A stretch of DNA of 64,000 bases, taken from contig NC_015730.1 in assembly GCF_000154785.2 (NCBI RefSeq), forward strand, positions 3,929,501-3,993,500, in the 5' to 3' direction. Source of the DNA: Roseobacter litoralis Och 149 (GTDB lineage: Bacteria; Pseudomonadota; Alphaproteobacteria; Rhodobacterales; Rhodobacteraceae). The notes beneath the pieces were generated by a model. That model had not been told where the DNA came from. It did not search any database and saw only the letters and a list, made by a program, of their open reading frames with translations. A program made the translations under genes and the position numbers. Shown piece by piece: positions 1-8,286 of this stretch (the first letter of the stretch is position 1; every line of letters begins with the position of its first letter).

Positions 1-904
1 CTGGGTGGCGGTCCCGGCTCAGGAAATCGGAATAGGCACCCCGGAGCGCCCCAACCAGCAGCTTGTCCTTGACCGGACGCCCGTTCACGAAAAGATACTG
101 CGCCACAGCCGAGCCACGCGAATAGGTCGGCAGGGCTGCAAAGCCAGTGAGATGCAAACCCTCACGTTCCGCATCAATTGCCAAAGAATTCTCGGCAAAC
201 TCACGGCCCAGAACGCGCGCGAGCCGCCCATGCAACGCTCCAAACAGATCGCCCTGCTGCGCGTCGGCGCGAAATACTTCGCGGCCCGGTCCATCGCCGG
301 AGACATCGCGCAGCACAAACTGCACGAACGGCTCCGCCATGGCGAGGCGTTTGACCACATCAGAAATCGCCTGCGCCTCGGCGCGATCACTGCGCAGGAA
401 TTTTAACCGCGCAGGCGTCGCGTAAAACAGATCGCGGATCGTGACCGTCGTCCCCGGGTTGCAGGCCGCTGGCTTGAGGGGTTTTTCAGTCCCGCCTGCA
501 ACAGTCGCCTCGACCCCGTCATCGCCATCGGCGCGCGTGACAATCGTCAGGCGACCGACCGCCGCCAAAGAAGGCAACGCCTCCCCACGAAACCCGAATG
601 TCTGGATGTTCAGCAAATCACTGCCGTCAATCTTGGACGTGGCATGACGCGACAAGGCCAAGGGCAAATCATTGGCCGTCATCCCGCAGCCGTCGTCCTG
701 AACCCGGATCAGCGTCTTGCCACCATCCCCATAATCAATCGCGATCTTGCGCGCGCCCGCATCGAGTGCATTTTCGACGAGTTCCTTGATGGCAGAGGCG
801 GGGCGTTCCACCACCTCACCTGCCGCAATGCGGTTCACGGCCCCCTCGTCCAACTGGCGGATAACGGGGCGGCTCGCGCTTATATTGGGGTTCGCTACGC
901 TCAT
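1..904 (-). CDS. mutL: DNA mismatch repair protein MutL, N-terminal part (runs off the left edge)
   Basis: This is the GHKL-ATPase half of MutL, which couples MutS mismatch recognition to downstream repair. Reading the minus strand from the ATG at 904 gives the family signature NRIAAGEVVERPASAIKELV followed by ENALDAG, which forms the ATP/Mg-binding N-box. GFRGEAL follows about 45 residues later, and TTVTIRDLFYATPARLKFL after that. All of these are diagnostic of MutL. Only about 301 residues are present; the C-terminal dimerisation/endonuclease domain lies outside the window. The gene is divergent from deoC. Family identity is certain; whether the endonuclease motif exists cannot be judged here. 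Confidence 0.96.
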   Translation of the reverse strand, partial: MSVANPNISASRPVIRQLDEGAVNRIAAGEVVERPASAIKELVENALDAGARKIAIDYGDGGKTLIRVQDDGCGMTANDLPLALSRHATSKIDGSDLLNIQTFGFRGEALPSLAAVGRLTIVTRADGDDGVEATVAGGTEKPLKPAACNPGTTVTIRDLFYATPARLKFLRSDRAEAQAISDVVKRLAMAEPFVQFVLRDVSGDGPGREVFRADAQQGDLFGALHGRLARVLGREFAENSLAIDAEREGLHLTGFAALPTYSRGSAVAQYLFVNGRPVKDKLLVGALRGAYSDFLSRDRHP

Positions 905-1035
905 GACACTACACTTAGCATGCCTTGGCACGATTCTGAAACCCGTAACACGCGGAACCACAGACATGTCAGGCCGCTTGCCAAGATACTTGCGTCATGC
1001 GACTTTCCGACTCTCCCGGACACAGGATGTGCATC

Positions 1036-2040
1036 ATGGAAACAACCGATACCGCCCCCCAATCGCAGAGCGTGCAGCAATCCTTGCCGCAGGTCGTTGA
1101 GCCGCGCAATCCGGGGATGGATCTGGACATGGATTGGGTGATGAGCCTGCAGGCCAATACCTCTGCCATTGAACGCCGCGCGGCAACATTACCCGCACGC
1201 AGGTCTGTCAAAAAGACGCATCAGGCGGCATGGTTGCTGCGCGCGATCACGTGCATCGATCTCACAACGCTGTCTGGCGATGATACGGAACGGCGCGTCG
1301 AACGTTTGTGCGCCAAGGCGATGCACCCGGTATCAGACAGCTTGCTGAGCGCACTTGGCGTGGATGACATCAAAACCGGTGCGGTCTGTGTCTATCACGA
1401 AATGATCCCAGCGGCGTTGCGCGCGCTTGAGGGGTCCAGAATTCCGGTGGCGGCAGTCAGCACGGGGTTTCCCGCAGGGCTTTCCCCGCTGCATCTGCGC
1501 ATCGCGGAAATAGAGGAGAGCGTGGCAGCGGGTGCGGCAGAAATCGACATCGTGATTTCACGCCGCCACGTGCTGACCGGCAACTGGCAGGCACTTTATG
1601 ACGAAATGCGCGCATTTCGGGCGGCCTGCGGAAGCGCGCATATAAAGGCCATCCTCGCAACCGGTGAATTGGGAAGCCTGCGCAACGTGGCGCGCGCCTC
1701 AATGGTTTGCATGATGGCCGGGGCGGATTTCATCAAAACCTCGACCGGCAAGGAAAGCGTCAACGCCACGCTGCCTGTCACATTGGTCATGATCCGCGCC
1801 ATCCGGGACTATTACGAACGCAGCGGTTATCGCGTCGGCTACAAACCGGCCGGGGGCATTTCCAAGGCCAAGGACGCGATCACCTATCTGGCGCTTATCA
1901 AGGAAGAGCTTGGCACTGCATGGCTTGCGCCGAACCTCTTTCGATTTGGCGCGTCCTCACTTCTCAACGACATCGAACGGCAGTTAGAACACCATGTGAC
2001 CGGCCAGTATTCAGCCGGGTATCGTCATGCCACCAGTTAA
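1036..2040 (+). CDS. deoC: Deoxyribose-phosphate aldolase, eukaryote (DERA)-like type
   Basis: The enzyme cleaves 2-deoxy-D-ribose 5-phosphate to acetaldehyde and glyceraldehyde 3-phosphate in deoxynucleoside catabolism. I chose the ATG at 1036 because AGGA lies 8 bases upstream; ATGs at 997 and 1027 are in frame but have poorer context. From 1036 (334 aa) the class I aldolase residues are Asp171 (AEIDIVI), the Schiff-base Lys234 (FIKTSTGKE) and Lys270 (VGYKPAGGIS). They are offset by a constant 16 from human DERA D155/K218/K254, and the C-terminal part (KEELG, FGASSLL, DIERQ, HHVTG) follows the DERA pattern rather than the short E. coli type. The next gene starts 27 bases after the stop, suggesting an operon. 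Confidence 0.95.
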   Translation: METTDTAPQSQSVQQSLPQVVEPRNPGMDLDMDWVMSLQANTSAIERRAATLPARRSVKKTHQAAWLLRAITCIDLTTLSGDDTERRVERLCAKAMHPVSDSLLSALGVDDIKTGAVCVYHEMIPAALRALEGSRIPVAAVSTGFPAGLSPLHLRIAEIEESVAAGAAEIDIVISRRHVLTGNWQALYDEMRAFRAACGSAHIKAILATGELGSLRNVARASMVCMMAGADFIKTSTGKESVNATLPVTLVMIRAIRDYYERSGYRVGYKPAGGISKAKDAITYLALIKEELGTAWLAPNLFRFGASSLLNDIERQLEHHVTGQYSAGYRHATS

Positions 2041-2067
2041 ACCAACACGCCGCGCCAGGAGCCTCCA

Positions 2068-4410
2068 ATGACCGTATCTGATATCTTCGCTTCGATGGAA
2101 TATGGCGTGGCACCTGAAAGTGCTGCGGACGCACTGGCCTGGATCGCCGAACAGGGCGGGCATTTCGGACACTTCATCGACGGTGCATTTACGCCCCCCA
2201 GCGACGGGTTCGAAACGCGAAACCCCGCCACTGGTGAGACGCTCGCGCGGCTCAGCCAAGCAACACAGGACGATGTGGACCGCGCAGTTTCTGTCGCACG
2301 ACGGGCGCAACCACGCTGGGAAAAACTGGGCGGGCATGGGCGTGCGCGCTTTCTCTATGCTTTGGCGCGCCTTTTACAAAAACACAGCAGGCTGTTTGCG
2401 GTGCTCGAAACCCTCGACAATGGCAAGCCCATTCGCGAGGCGCGCGACATCGACATCCCACTTGCGCAACGCCATTTCTATTTCCACGCAGGCATGGCGC
2501 AGCTCATGCCGACCGAGTTGGCAGACCGCGCGCCGATTGGCGTTTGTGGTCAGATCATCCCGTGGAATTTCCCACTTTTGATGCTTGCGTGGAAAATCGC
2601 ACCCGCGCTCGCGATGGGCAACACGGTGGTGTTGAAACCAGCGGAATACACCTCTCTGACCGCGTTGTTGTTTGCTGAGATTTGCACGCAAGCCGGGCTG
2701 CCCAAGGGGGTCGTGAATATCGTGACCGGCGACGGCGCGGTTGGCGAAAGAGTTGTTGCAGCCCCAGTCGACAAGATCGCCTTCACCGGCTCCACCGAAG
2801 TCGGCCGCCGCATTCGCGAACAAACGGCAGGCAGTGGCAAGGCGCTCACCTTGGAACTGGGGGGCAAATCACCCTACATCGTTTTTGATGATGCCGATAT
2901 CGACAGCGCCGTCGAAGGGCTGGTGGATGCGATCTGGTTCAATCAGGGTCAGGTATGCTGTGCCGGTTCAAGGCTGCTGGTCCACGAACCGGTCGCGGAT
3001 GTGTTTTACAGAAAACTGCGCGCGCGGATGGACAAGCTGCGCGTGGGCGATCCGATGGACAAGAACATCGATGTGGGCGCGATTGTTGATCCCGTTCAGG
3101 TCAGTCGCATCTCCGGCCTCGTATCAGCGAACCGATCCGGCGACACCCATGTGGCGGCGGTCACGATCCCGGAAACAGGGTCGTTTTACCCGCCCACATT
3201 GATCACCGGGCTCAACCCTGCCGATACGTTGATGCAAGAAGAGATTTTTGGCCCCGTTCTCGTCTCAACCACGTTCCGCACCCCGGCAGAGGCGGTGCAG
3301 CTCGCGAACAACACACGCTACGGCCTCGCCGCGACGGTCTGGAGCGAGAACATCAACCTTGCATTGGACTTCGCACCCAAACTTGCCGCCGGGATCGTCT
3401 GGATCAATGGTACGAACATGATGGACGCCGCAGCCGGGTTCGGCGGCGTGCGCGAAAGCGGTTTTGGACGCGAAGGTGGATGGGAAGGTTTGGCAGCTTA
3501 CACAAAGCCGAAGAGCAAACCAAAACCGCTGAGGAAAATCGCCCGCGTTGCTGGCAAGGCATCACCCACCGACGCGATAGATCGCACCGCCAAGCTCTAC
3601 ATCGGGGGGAAACAGGCACGCCCTGATGGCGGGTATTCAACGCCCGTTTTTAACAAATCGGGCGGGCTGGCGGGTCATGTGTCGCTGGCCAACCGCAAGG
3701 ATGTACGCAATGCCGTGGAGGCCGCGCATGGCGCTGTGGCCTGGTCAAAAACAACCGGGCACCTGCGCGCGCAGATCCTGTATTACATCGCCGAGAACCT
3801 GTCGGCGCGCGCCGGGGAGTTCGCCGCCCGGCTGAACGCACTTCAAGGTGGAACGAACGGTGCCGCTGAGGTCGAGGCGACGGTACAACGGCTCTTTACC
3901 TATGCGGCATGGGCGGACAAATTCGACGGTCAGATACACGGTGTGCCCCTACGCGGCGTCGCCTTGGGGATGAAGGAACCCGTAGGTATCATCGGTGCGA
4001 TCTGCCCGGATGAAGCCCCGCTGCTTGGGCTTGTGTCTTGCATGGCGCCCGCCATTGCGATGGGGAACCGGGTCATTCTGGCGGCATCTGAACCCTTCCC
4101 GCTTGCGGCAATGGATTTTGTTCAGGTGCTGGAAACCTCGGATGTTCCTGCCGGTGTCGTCAATATTCTCACCGGTGATCATGCCGATATTGCCGCACCG
4201 CTCGCGGGGCATATGGATGTTGATACGGCGTGGTGTTTCGGTGCGGCTGGCTTGTCGGAAACGGTTGAAAAAGCCGCCGCCAGCAATCTCAAACGCACAT
4301 GGGTCAACAATGGGCAGGCCCGAGACTGGTATGGCCCAGACGGTGAAGGCCGGGCCTTTCTGGAGGCCGCGACAGAGGTCAAAAACGTCTGGATTCCTTA
4401 CGGGGAATAA
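2068..4410 (+). CDS. Two-domain aldehyde dehydrogenase, ALDH16-like
   Basis: This is an NAD(P)-dependent aldehyde dehydrogenase of 780 aa, far longer than the usual ~490. The N-terminal domain (about 35-480) has a full catalytic set: Asn167 (PWNFP), Lys190, Glu263 (LELGGKSP) and the nucleophile Cys297 (NQGQVCCAG). A second ALDH fold begins near residue 500 (LYIGGKQ) but reads NNGQAR at 747-752, so Arg752 stands where the cysteine should be. One active plus one degenerate ALDH domain is the ALDH16 architecture, known from animals and from bacteria such as Loktanella. AGGAG precedes the start. Linkage to deoC suggests oxidation of the acetaldehyde released by the aldolase; the substrate is an inference. 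Confidence 0.9.
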   Translation: MTVSDIFASMEYGVAPESAADALAWIAEQGGHFGHFIDGAFTPPSDGFETRNPATGETLARLSQATQDDVDRAVSVARRAQPRWEKLGGHGRARFLYALARLLQKHSRLFAVLETLDNGKPIREARDIDIPLAQRHFYFHAGMAQLMPTELADRAPIGVCGQIIPWNFPLLMLAWKIAPALAMGNTVVLKPAEYTSLTALLFAEICTQAGLPKGVVNIVTGDGAVGERVVAAPVDKIAFTGSTEVGRRIREQTAGSGKALTLELGGKSPYIVFDDADIDSAVEGLVDAIWFNQGQVCCAGSRLLVHEPVADVFYRKLRARMDKLRVGDPMDKNIDVGAIVDPVQVSRISGLVSANRSGDTHVAAVTIPETGSFYPPTLITGLNPADTLMQEEIFGPVLVSTTFRTPAEAVQLANNTRYGLAATVWSENINLALDFAPKLAAGIVWINGTNMMDAAAGFGGVRESGFGREGGWEGLAAYTKPKSKPKPLRKIARVAGKASPTDAIDRTAKLYIGGKQARPDGGYSTPVFNKSGGLAGHVSLANRKDVRNAVEAAHGAVAWSKTTGHLRAQILYYIAENLSARAGEFAARLNALQGGTNGAAEVEATVQRLFTYAAWADKFDGQIHGVPLRGVALGMKEPVGIIGAICPDEAPLLGLVSCMAPAIAMGNRVILAASEPFPLAAMDFVQVLETSDVPAGVVNILTGDHADIAAPLAGHMDVDTAWCFGAAGLSETVEKAAASNLKRTWVNNGQARDWYGPDGEGRAFLEAATEVKNVWIPYGE

Positions 4411-4414
4411 GACC

Positions 4415-4441
4415 GTCTGCCCCGCACTTGTCGGGGCAGAC
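4415..4441. terminator. Bidirectional hairpin between converging genes
   Basis: A perfect 10-bp inverted repeat, GTCTGCCCCG and CGGGGCAGAC, surrounds a 7-base loop just after the aldehyde dehydrogenase stop codon. It lies 11 bases before the end of the converging M16 gene. The T-rich tail is weak (TTGTT), so termination in either direction is inferred from stem strength and position. Confidence 0.7.
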
Positions 4442-4452
4442 TTGTTAACGCT

Positions 4453-5772
4453 CTAGTTGCCGGGCGTGCTTTCGAGCCCGACAGGCTGACCGACCACGAC
4501 GAAATGCAGGTTTTCCGGTTCGAGCAACTCGCCCGCAACACGTTTAACGCCCTCAACGGTGACCGCTTCGATCTGCTCATTGCGCGTCGCGATATAGTCG
4601 ATCGGCAGACCAAGCATTTGCATGCCCACCATGATATTTGCGATCGGGCCGTTGCCATCAAAGCGTAGTGGATACGCCCCGGTCAGGAACGTCTTGGCGT
4701 TTTCGACTTCTTCAGCCGTTACACCTTCGGTGGCTGCCTTTTCCCATTCATCGCGGATAACCTCGATGGCCTCTGCAATGCGGTCATTGGCCGAACTGAC
4801 AGAGCCGATGTAAACCTCCGCCAGATCCTTGCCCGCAAGATAGGAATATACCCCGTAGGTGAGCCCGCGTTTTGCGCGCACCTCATCCATCAGACGGCTT
4901 TCGAACGACCCGCCGCCCAGCACATGGTTCAGAACAACGGCGGTGAAATAGTCGGGGTGATCCAGCTTGATCCCTTTTTGCGCAAAGCGTGCGACGGATT
5001 GGGGTGTTTCAAAGGGCACAACGGTGATCCCGCCGGAAATTTCAACATCGGCACGCGGTGGCATGGGCGCGCCTTGTTCTGGCAATGCACCAAGCACTCC
5101 GTCGAGCAAAGTGGCGAGTTCCTCTTCGGTGATGTCGCCGACCGCACCGATGTAAATGCGGTCACGTGTCAGCAGATTTCGGTGCGCCTGCACCAAATCA
5201 TCGCGCGTGAGCGCTTCAACCGACGACACGGTCCCCGATAGATTCGTGGCATATGGGTGATCGCCAAACATCATCTGGTCCATGGCGCGGCTGGCCAGCG
5301 CATCCGGGTCCTTCTCATTGGATTCGATACCGCTGATCACTTGTTCGCGCACCCGTTCAATCGCGTCCTCATCGAATCGGGGTTCCAACAAAGCTGCACG
5401 CAACAATGCGACGGCTTCATCCCGGTTCTCGGTCAGAAAACGCGCGGAAACAGACAGCGCATCATCATCCAGACCAAAGCTGATCGAGGCTGCCAACCCT
5501 TCGACGGAACGCGCAAATGCGCGCGCGTCCATGTCTGCGGCACCCTCTTCCAACAGCCCGGTCATGAGGTTGGTCGCACCGCGTTTACCTGCGACATCCA
5601 GCGAACCACCGCCCCGGAACCGGATTTCGAGCGCCATGAAAGGGATTGACTGGTCTTTCACAAGCCAAGCCGTCAGCCCGCCGGGCGTGTTGACTTCCTT
5701 AATGTCCACGGTCGCAGACGCCGGGAGCGCCAGACACAGAACCGCAGCAATTGTCATCATCAATCGCATCAT
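4453..5772 (-). CDS. M16-family protein lacking the zinc motif (probable non-catalytic partner)
   Basis: The protein has 439 aa with an N-terminal signal peptide (cleavage likely near residue 20, after ALPASA), so it is predicted to be periplasmic. The peptidase M16 fold is recognisable: FRGGGSLDV, the glycine-rich GGGSFESRLMDEVRAKRGLTYGVYS segment in the second half, and the usual two-lobe length. At the place of the HxxEH zinc motif it reads LMTGLLEEGA, so it should not bind zinc. Its start overlaps the stop of the upstream M16 gene by 4 bases (ATGA, 5769-5772). The pair therefore resembles the alpha/beta arrangement of mitochondrial processing peptidase and many bacterial M16B pairs. The substrate is unknown. 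Confidence 0.9.
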   Translation of the reverse strand: MMRLMMTIAAVLCLALPASATVDIKEVNTPGGLTAWLVKDQSIPFMALEIRFRGGGSLDVAGKRGATNLMTGLLEEGAADMDARAFARSVEGLAASISFGLDDDALSVSARFLTENRDEAVALLRAALLEPRFDEDAIERVREQVISGIESNEKDPDALASRAMDQMMFGDHPYATNLSGTVSSVEALTRDDLVQAHRNLLTRDRIYIGAVGDITEEELATLLDGVLGALPEQGAPMPPRADVEISGGITVVPFETPQSVARFAQKGIKLDHPDYFTAVVLNHVLGGGSFESRLMDEVRAKRGLTYGVYSYLAGKDLAEVYIGSVSSANDRIAEAIEVIRDEWEKAATEGVTAEEVENAKTFLTGAYPLRFDGNGPIANIMVGMQMLGLPIDYIATRNEQIEAVTVEGVKRVAGELLEPENLHFVVVGQPVGLESTPGN

Positions 5773-7103
5773 TGTGTAACCTCTTCGCGCATGATCCAGC
5801 CTGTCACCGACGCGCGGCGGTCAAAAACCTCGCGTGCGGCGGCCATGATGTCTTCTTCGGTGACAGCTTGCAGGACATCAGGCCACGCCTGCACATCCTC
5901 AACCGTAAGCCCGGAGGTCAGTGCCTGCCCGTATCGGTTGGCGATCCGGTCCACATCGTCGCGGGCATAGACCTGATCCGCGCGGATTTGAAACTTGATC
6001 CTCTCAAGCTGTTCAGGGTCGACGCCGGTTTCCATGAATTTCACGAGGGCGGCATCCATCGCATCCTCAGCTTCCTGCAAGGTGACATCGGGCCTTGGCA
6101 CAACAATCAGATTGAACGTCGTATCATCCAGCGATACCGGGCGATAAAAACTGGCGGCATATGTTGTGACCTGATTGTTGAATTGCAACTCTTCCGCGAG
6201 GAAAGACGTTGTTCCACCGCCGAGAATCTCACTCAGAAACACAAGTGCGGCCGCTGTCTCCTGCGCGCCGGGGTCGCGTTCCGGCGCAAGATACGAGCGG
6301 CGCACGTAAGGTTGCGCAACACGCGCATCCCGGTAGATCAAGCGCCGCTCCGCTGTTTGCGGTGGCTCTTCAGTGCGCAGCCGGGTGGGCAGGTCGGGGT
6401 TGCGCGGAATAACACCATAGTGTTCTTCGGCCAGGGCGCGCACCTGTTCGGGCGTCACATCACCGGACACGACCAGAACCGCGTTGTTGGGCGAGTAGTA
6501 AATCTCGTAAAATCCAAGCGCGTCCTCCATATCCAGCGTTTCCATCTCGTGCATCCAGCCAATGATTGGCACGCCGTAGCGGTGGTTGAGGAACTGTGCC
6601 GCGTTCAATTGCTCGCCAAAAAGAGCACCGGGGTTGTTTTCGGTGCGCTGATTGCGCTCCTCGATGATCACGTTGCGCTCGGTCGTGATGTTTTCTTCGG
6701 TCAGGCGAATGTTTTTCATCCTGTCCGCTTCCATTTTCATCATCAACCCAAGCCGGTCTGACGCAACGCGCTGGAAATAGGCGGTGTAGTCATAGGAGGT
6801 AAACGCATTGTCGCGGCCGCCGTTTCGCGCGACCGTGGCCGAGAGTTCGCCCTCAGCCAACGTATCGGTCGCTTTGAACAGCAAATGCTCAAGGAAATGT
6901 GCAACACCTGACGACCCTTTCGGCTCATCCGCTGATCCGGCGCGATACCAGAGCATGTGCTGAACCACAGGGGCACGGTGATCTTCGACGACAACCACCT
7001 GCATGCCATTCTCTAGTTCAAAGGTCGTTACCGCCTCTTCGCCGGCACTCACGGTGACGGGTATCAGGCTCAAAAGCGCCGCAAAGGCGGTAAATCGCAA
7101 CAT
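5769..7103 (-). CDS. Zinc metallopeptidase, M16 family (catalytic partner)
   Basis: This 444-aa periplasmic insulinase/pitrilysin-type peptidase carries a signal peptide (about residues 1-20, ending VTVSA). The inverted zinc motif is HFLEH at 69-73 (His69, Glu72, His73), and the third ligand is Glu149 in ERNVIIEER, 76 residues after His73 as expected. The second-lobe motif ILGGGTTSFLAEEL is present. An AAAGGA ribosome-binding site precedes the ATG. It is translationally coupled to the motif-less M16 gene, and the two presumably form a heterodimer that degrades or processes peptides in the periplasm. Upstream on the same strand lie the DUF3035 lipoprotein and lspA. Confidence 0.94.
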   Translation of the reverse strand: MLRFTAFAALLSLIPVTVSAGEEAVTTFELENGMQVVVVEDHRAPVVQHMLWYRAGSADEPKGSSGVAHFLEHLLFKATDTLAEGELSATVARNGGRDNAFTSYDYTAYFQRVASDRLGLMMKMEADRMKNIRLTEENITTERNVIIEERNQRTENNPGALFGEQLNAAQFLNHRYGVPIIGWMHEMETLDMEDALGFYEIYYSPNNAVLVVSGDVTPEQVRALAEEHYGVIPRNPDLPTRLRTEEPPQTAERRLIYRDARVAQPYVRRSYLAPERDPGAQETAAALVFLSEILGGGTTSFLAEELQFNNQVTTYAASFYRPVSLDDTTFNLIVVPRPDVTLQEAEDAMDAALVKFMETGVDPEQLERIKFQIRADQVYARDDVDRIANRYGQALTSGLTVEDVQAWPDVLQAVTEEDIMAAAREVFDRRASVTGWIMREEVTQ

Positions 7104-7220
7104 GTGCTATCCTTTCGCAAAGTAAAAACACATAGGTCTGCGCAGTTAGGTACGTTGCAAAAGCCATGGTTCAAGGCACGCTGTCACGAAAGTGAGCGAC
7201 GTCCTGTTAATTTCAGGTTA

Positions 7221-7721
7221 TTACTGAGGTGGGAAACTGGGCGTACGGGCGCCAGCGCGACGCCATGCCTCAGCTGTCTCACGCGGGTCCAGCGCCTGAC
7301 CGCTGTAGACTTGGTTGTACAAGTTCTCCGGAAAAAGCTTGAATTGCGTGAACCGCGACTGCCCTCTGCGAAATTCCGCGTCTTCGGTCGCGAGCGACTG
7401 GCGGATGTCGGGGTACACTCCGAACCGACTTGCCGCTGTGACCAATGCACCATCCGAGGATGGCACCGGCGCGGATGCATCCCCCGGCCTGCCCCCCAGC
7501 GCGACGACCATCTCCGCCAGAGGGTCCGTATCAGTCCGGTTTGCCTGCCCCGGCGTCGGCTGCGGCAGACTGGCGAAGTCGGGCGGCAACGTCAGTTCCG
7601 CTTTCGGCTCAACGATGAACTCGTCAGGCCCCCGCGAGTTGGACGTCAGAGTTTGCAGCCCCTGATTGGAGCAGGCGCCAAGGGTCATGGCGATCAAAAG
7701 AAATGGCACTTTCATGCGCAT
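7221..7721 (-). CDS. DUF3035 lipoprotein (BamF-annotated family)
   Basis: This small outer-membrane-type lipoprotein has 166 aa. The N-terminus is a lipoprotein signal with a lipobox ending at Cys17 (MTLGAC). The body is proline-rich and hydrophilic (PKAELTLPPDFASLPQPTPG), then ends in a short conserved stretch RRAGARTPSFPPQ. The family is common in Rhodobacterales, and some databases label it BamF, a beta-barrel assembly accessory; that role is known by annotation only. I chose the ATG at 7721 because AAGGAG lies about 9 bases upstream, whereas a longer in-frame extension to 8081 overlaps lspA. It sits next to lspA, which matures lipoproteins. Confidence 0.82.
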   Translation of the reverse strand: MRMKVPFLLIAMTLGACSNQGLQTLTSNSRGPDEFIVEPKAELTLPPDFASLPQPTPGQANRTDTDPLAEMVVALGGRPGDASAPVPSSDGALVTAASRFGVYPDIRQSLATEDAEFRRGQSRFTQFKLFPENLYNQVYSGQALDPRETAEAWRRAGARTPSFPPQ

Positions 7722-7786
7722 GAAACGTGTCTCCTTGCGGTTACATCTAAATACGCCAGAGCAGCAGGCATTGTCACTGACCTTTT

Positions 7787-8272
7787 TTAACCGCCTTTTT
7801 TGGCATCCGCCTTGGGGTCTGGCGCGAGGAATACCAAACCAATCGCACCCATGAAAATAAAGACATCCGCCAGATTGAACACGAACGGATTTTCGATATC
7901 GCAACACGACATATTCAGAAAATCGAGCACATAACCATAGATCAACCGATCCAGCACATTCGCAAGCGCGCCGCCGATCAACAGACCCGCCGCAACCGCA
8001 GCCCAGCCACCCAAGTGCGATCTGCGCGACCAGATGAAAACGCCCATGCAGATCACAAGCGCCATAATGATCAGAGCCCACCGCGCAGCGTCTGATCCCC
8101 CGTCAAACAGGCCAAAGTTAATGCCCCTATTCTCGCCATAGCGAAAATTCAGAAAAGGCGGAAAGACATCCACCGCACGAATGCGCCACAGCTCCATCAT
8201 GTGGATCACGATGTATTTGCTGACCTGATCCACGACGAACGCAATCACAGCAGCCCAATACAGCAAGCGCAT
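7787..8272 (-). CDS. lspA: Lipoprotein signal peptidase (signal peptidase II)
   Basis: This inner-membrane aspartyl protease removes signal peptides from diacylglyceryl-modified prolipoproteins. It has 161 aa, the usual family length, with four hydrophobic segments. The catalytic dyad is Asp117 (GYVLDF) and Asp136 (FNLADVFIF), separated by 19 residues as in the P. aeruginosa enzyme. The preceding [11 protein letters not shown] and the N-terminal DQVSKY are family motifs. It lies 14 bases after purH and upstream of a lipoprotein gene in the same orientation, so it is probably cotranscribed with both. Confidence 0.96.
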   Translation of the reverse strand: MRLLYWAAVIAFVVDQVSKYIVIHMMELWRIRAVDVFPPFLNFRYGENRGINFGLFDGGSDAARWALIIMALVICMGVFIWSRRSHLGGWAAVAAGLLIGGALANVLDRLIYGYVLDFLNMSCCDIENPFVFNLADVFIFMGAIGLVFLAPDPKADAKKGG

Positions 8273-8286
8273 GGTGGTCCCCTTGT

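Noticed and set aside
905..1000. Sigma-54-like promoter (TTGGCACG near 925) between mutL and deoC
   Set aside because: The GG and GC dinucleotides are not at the required 10-base spacing; the second half does not match.
5751..6761. 336-aa open frame on the plus strand inside the M16 gene
   Set aside because: It is antisense to a peptidase with an intact zinc motif; no recognisable domain.
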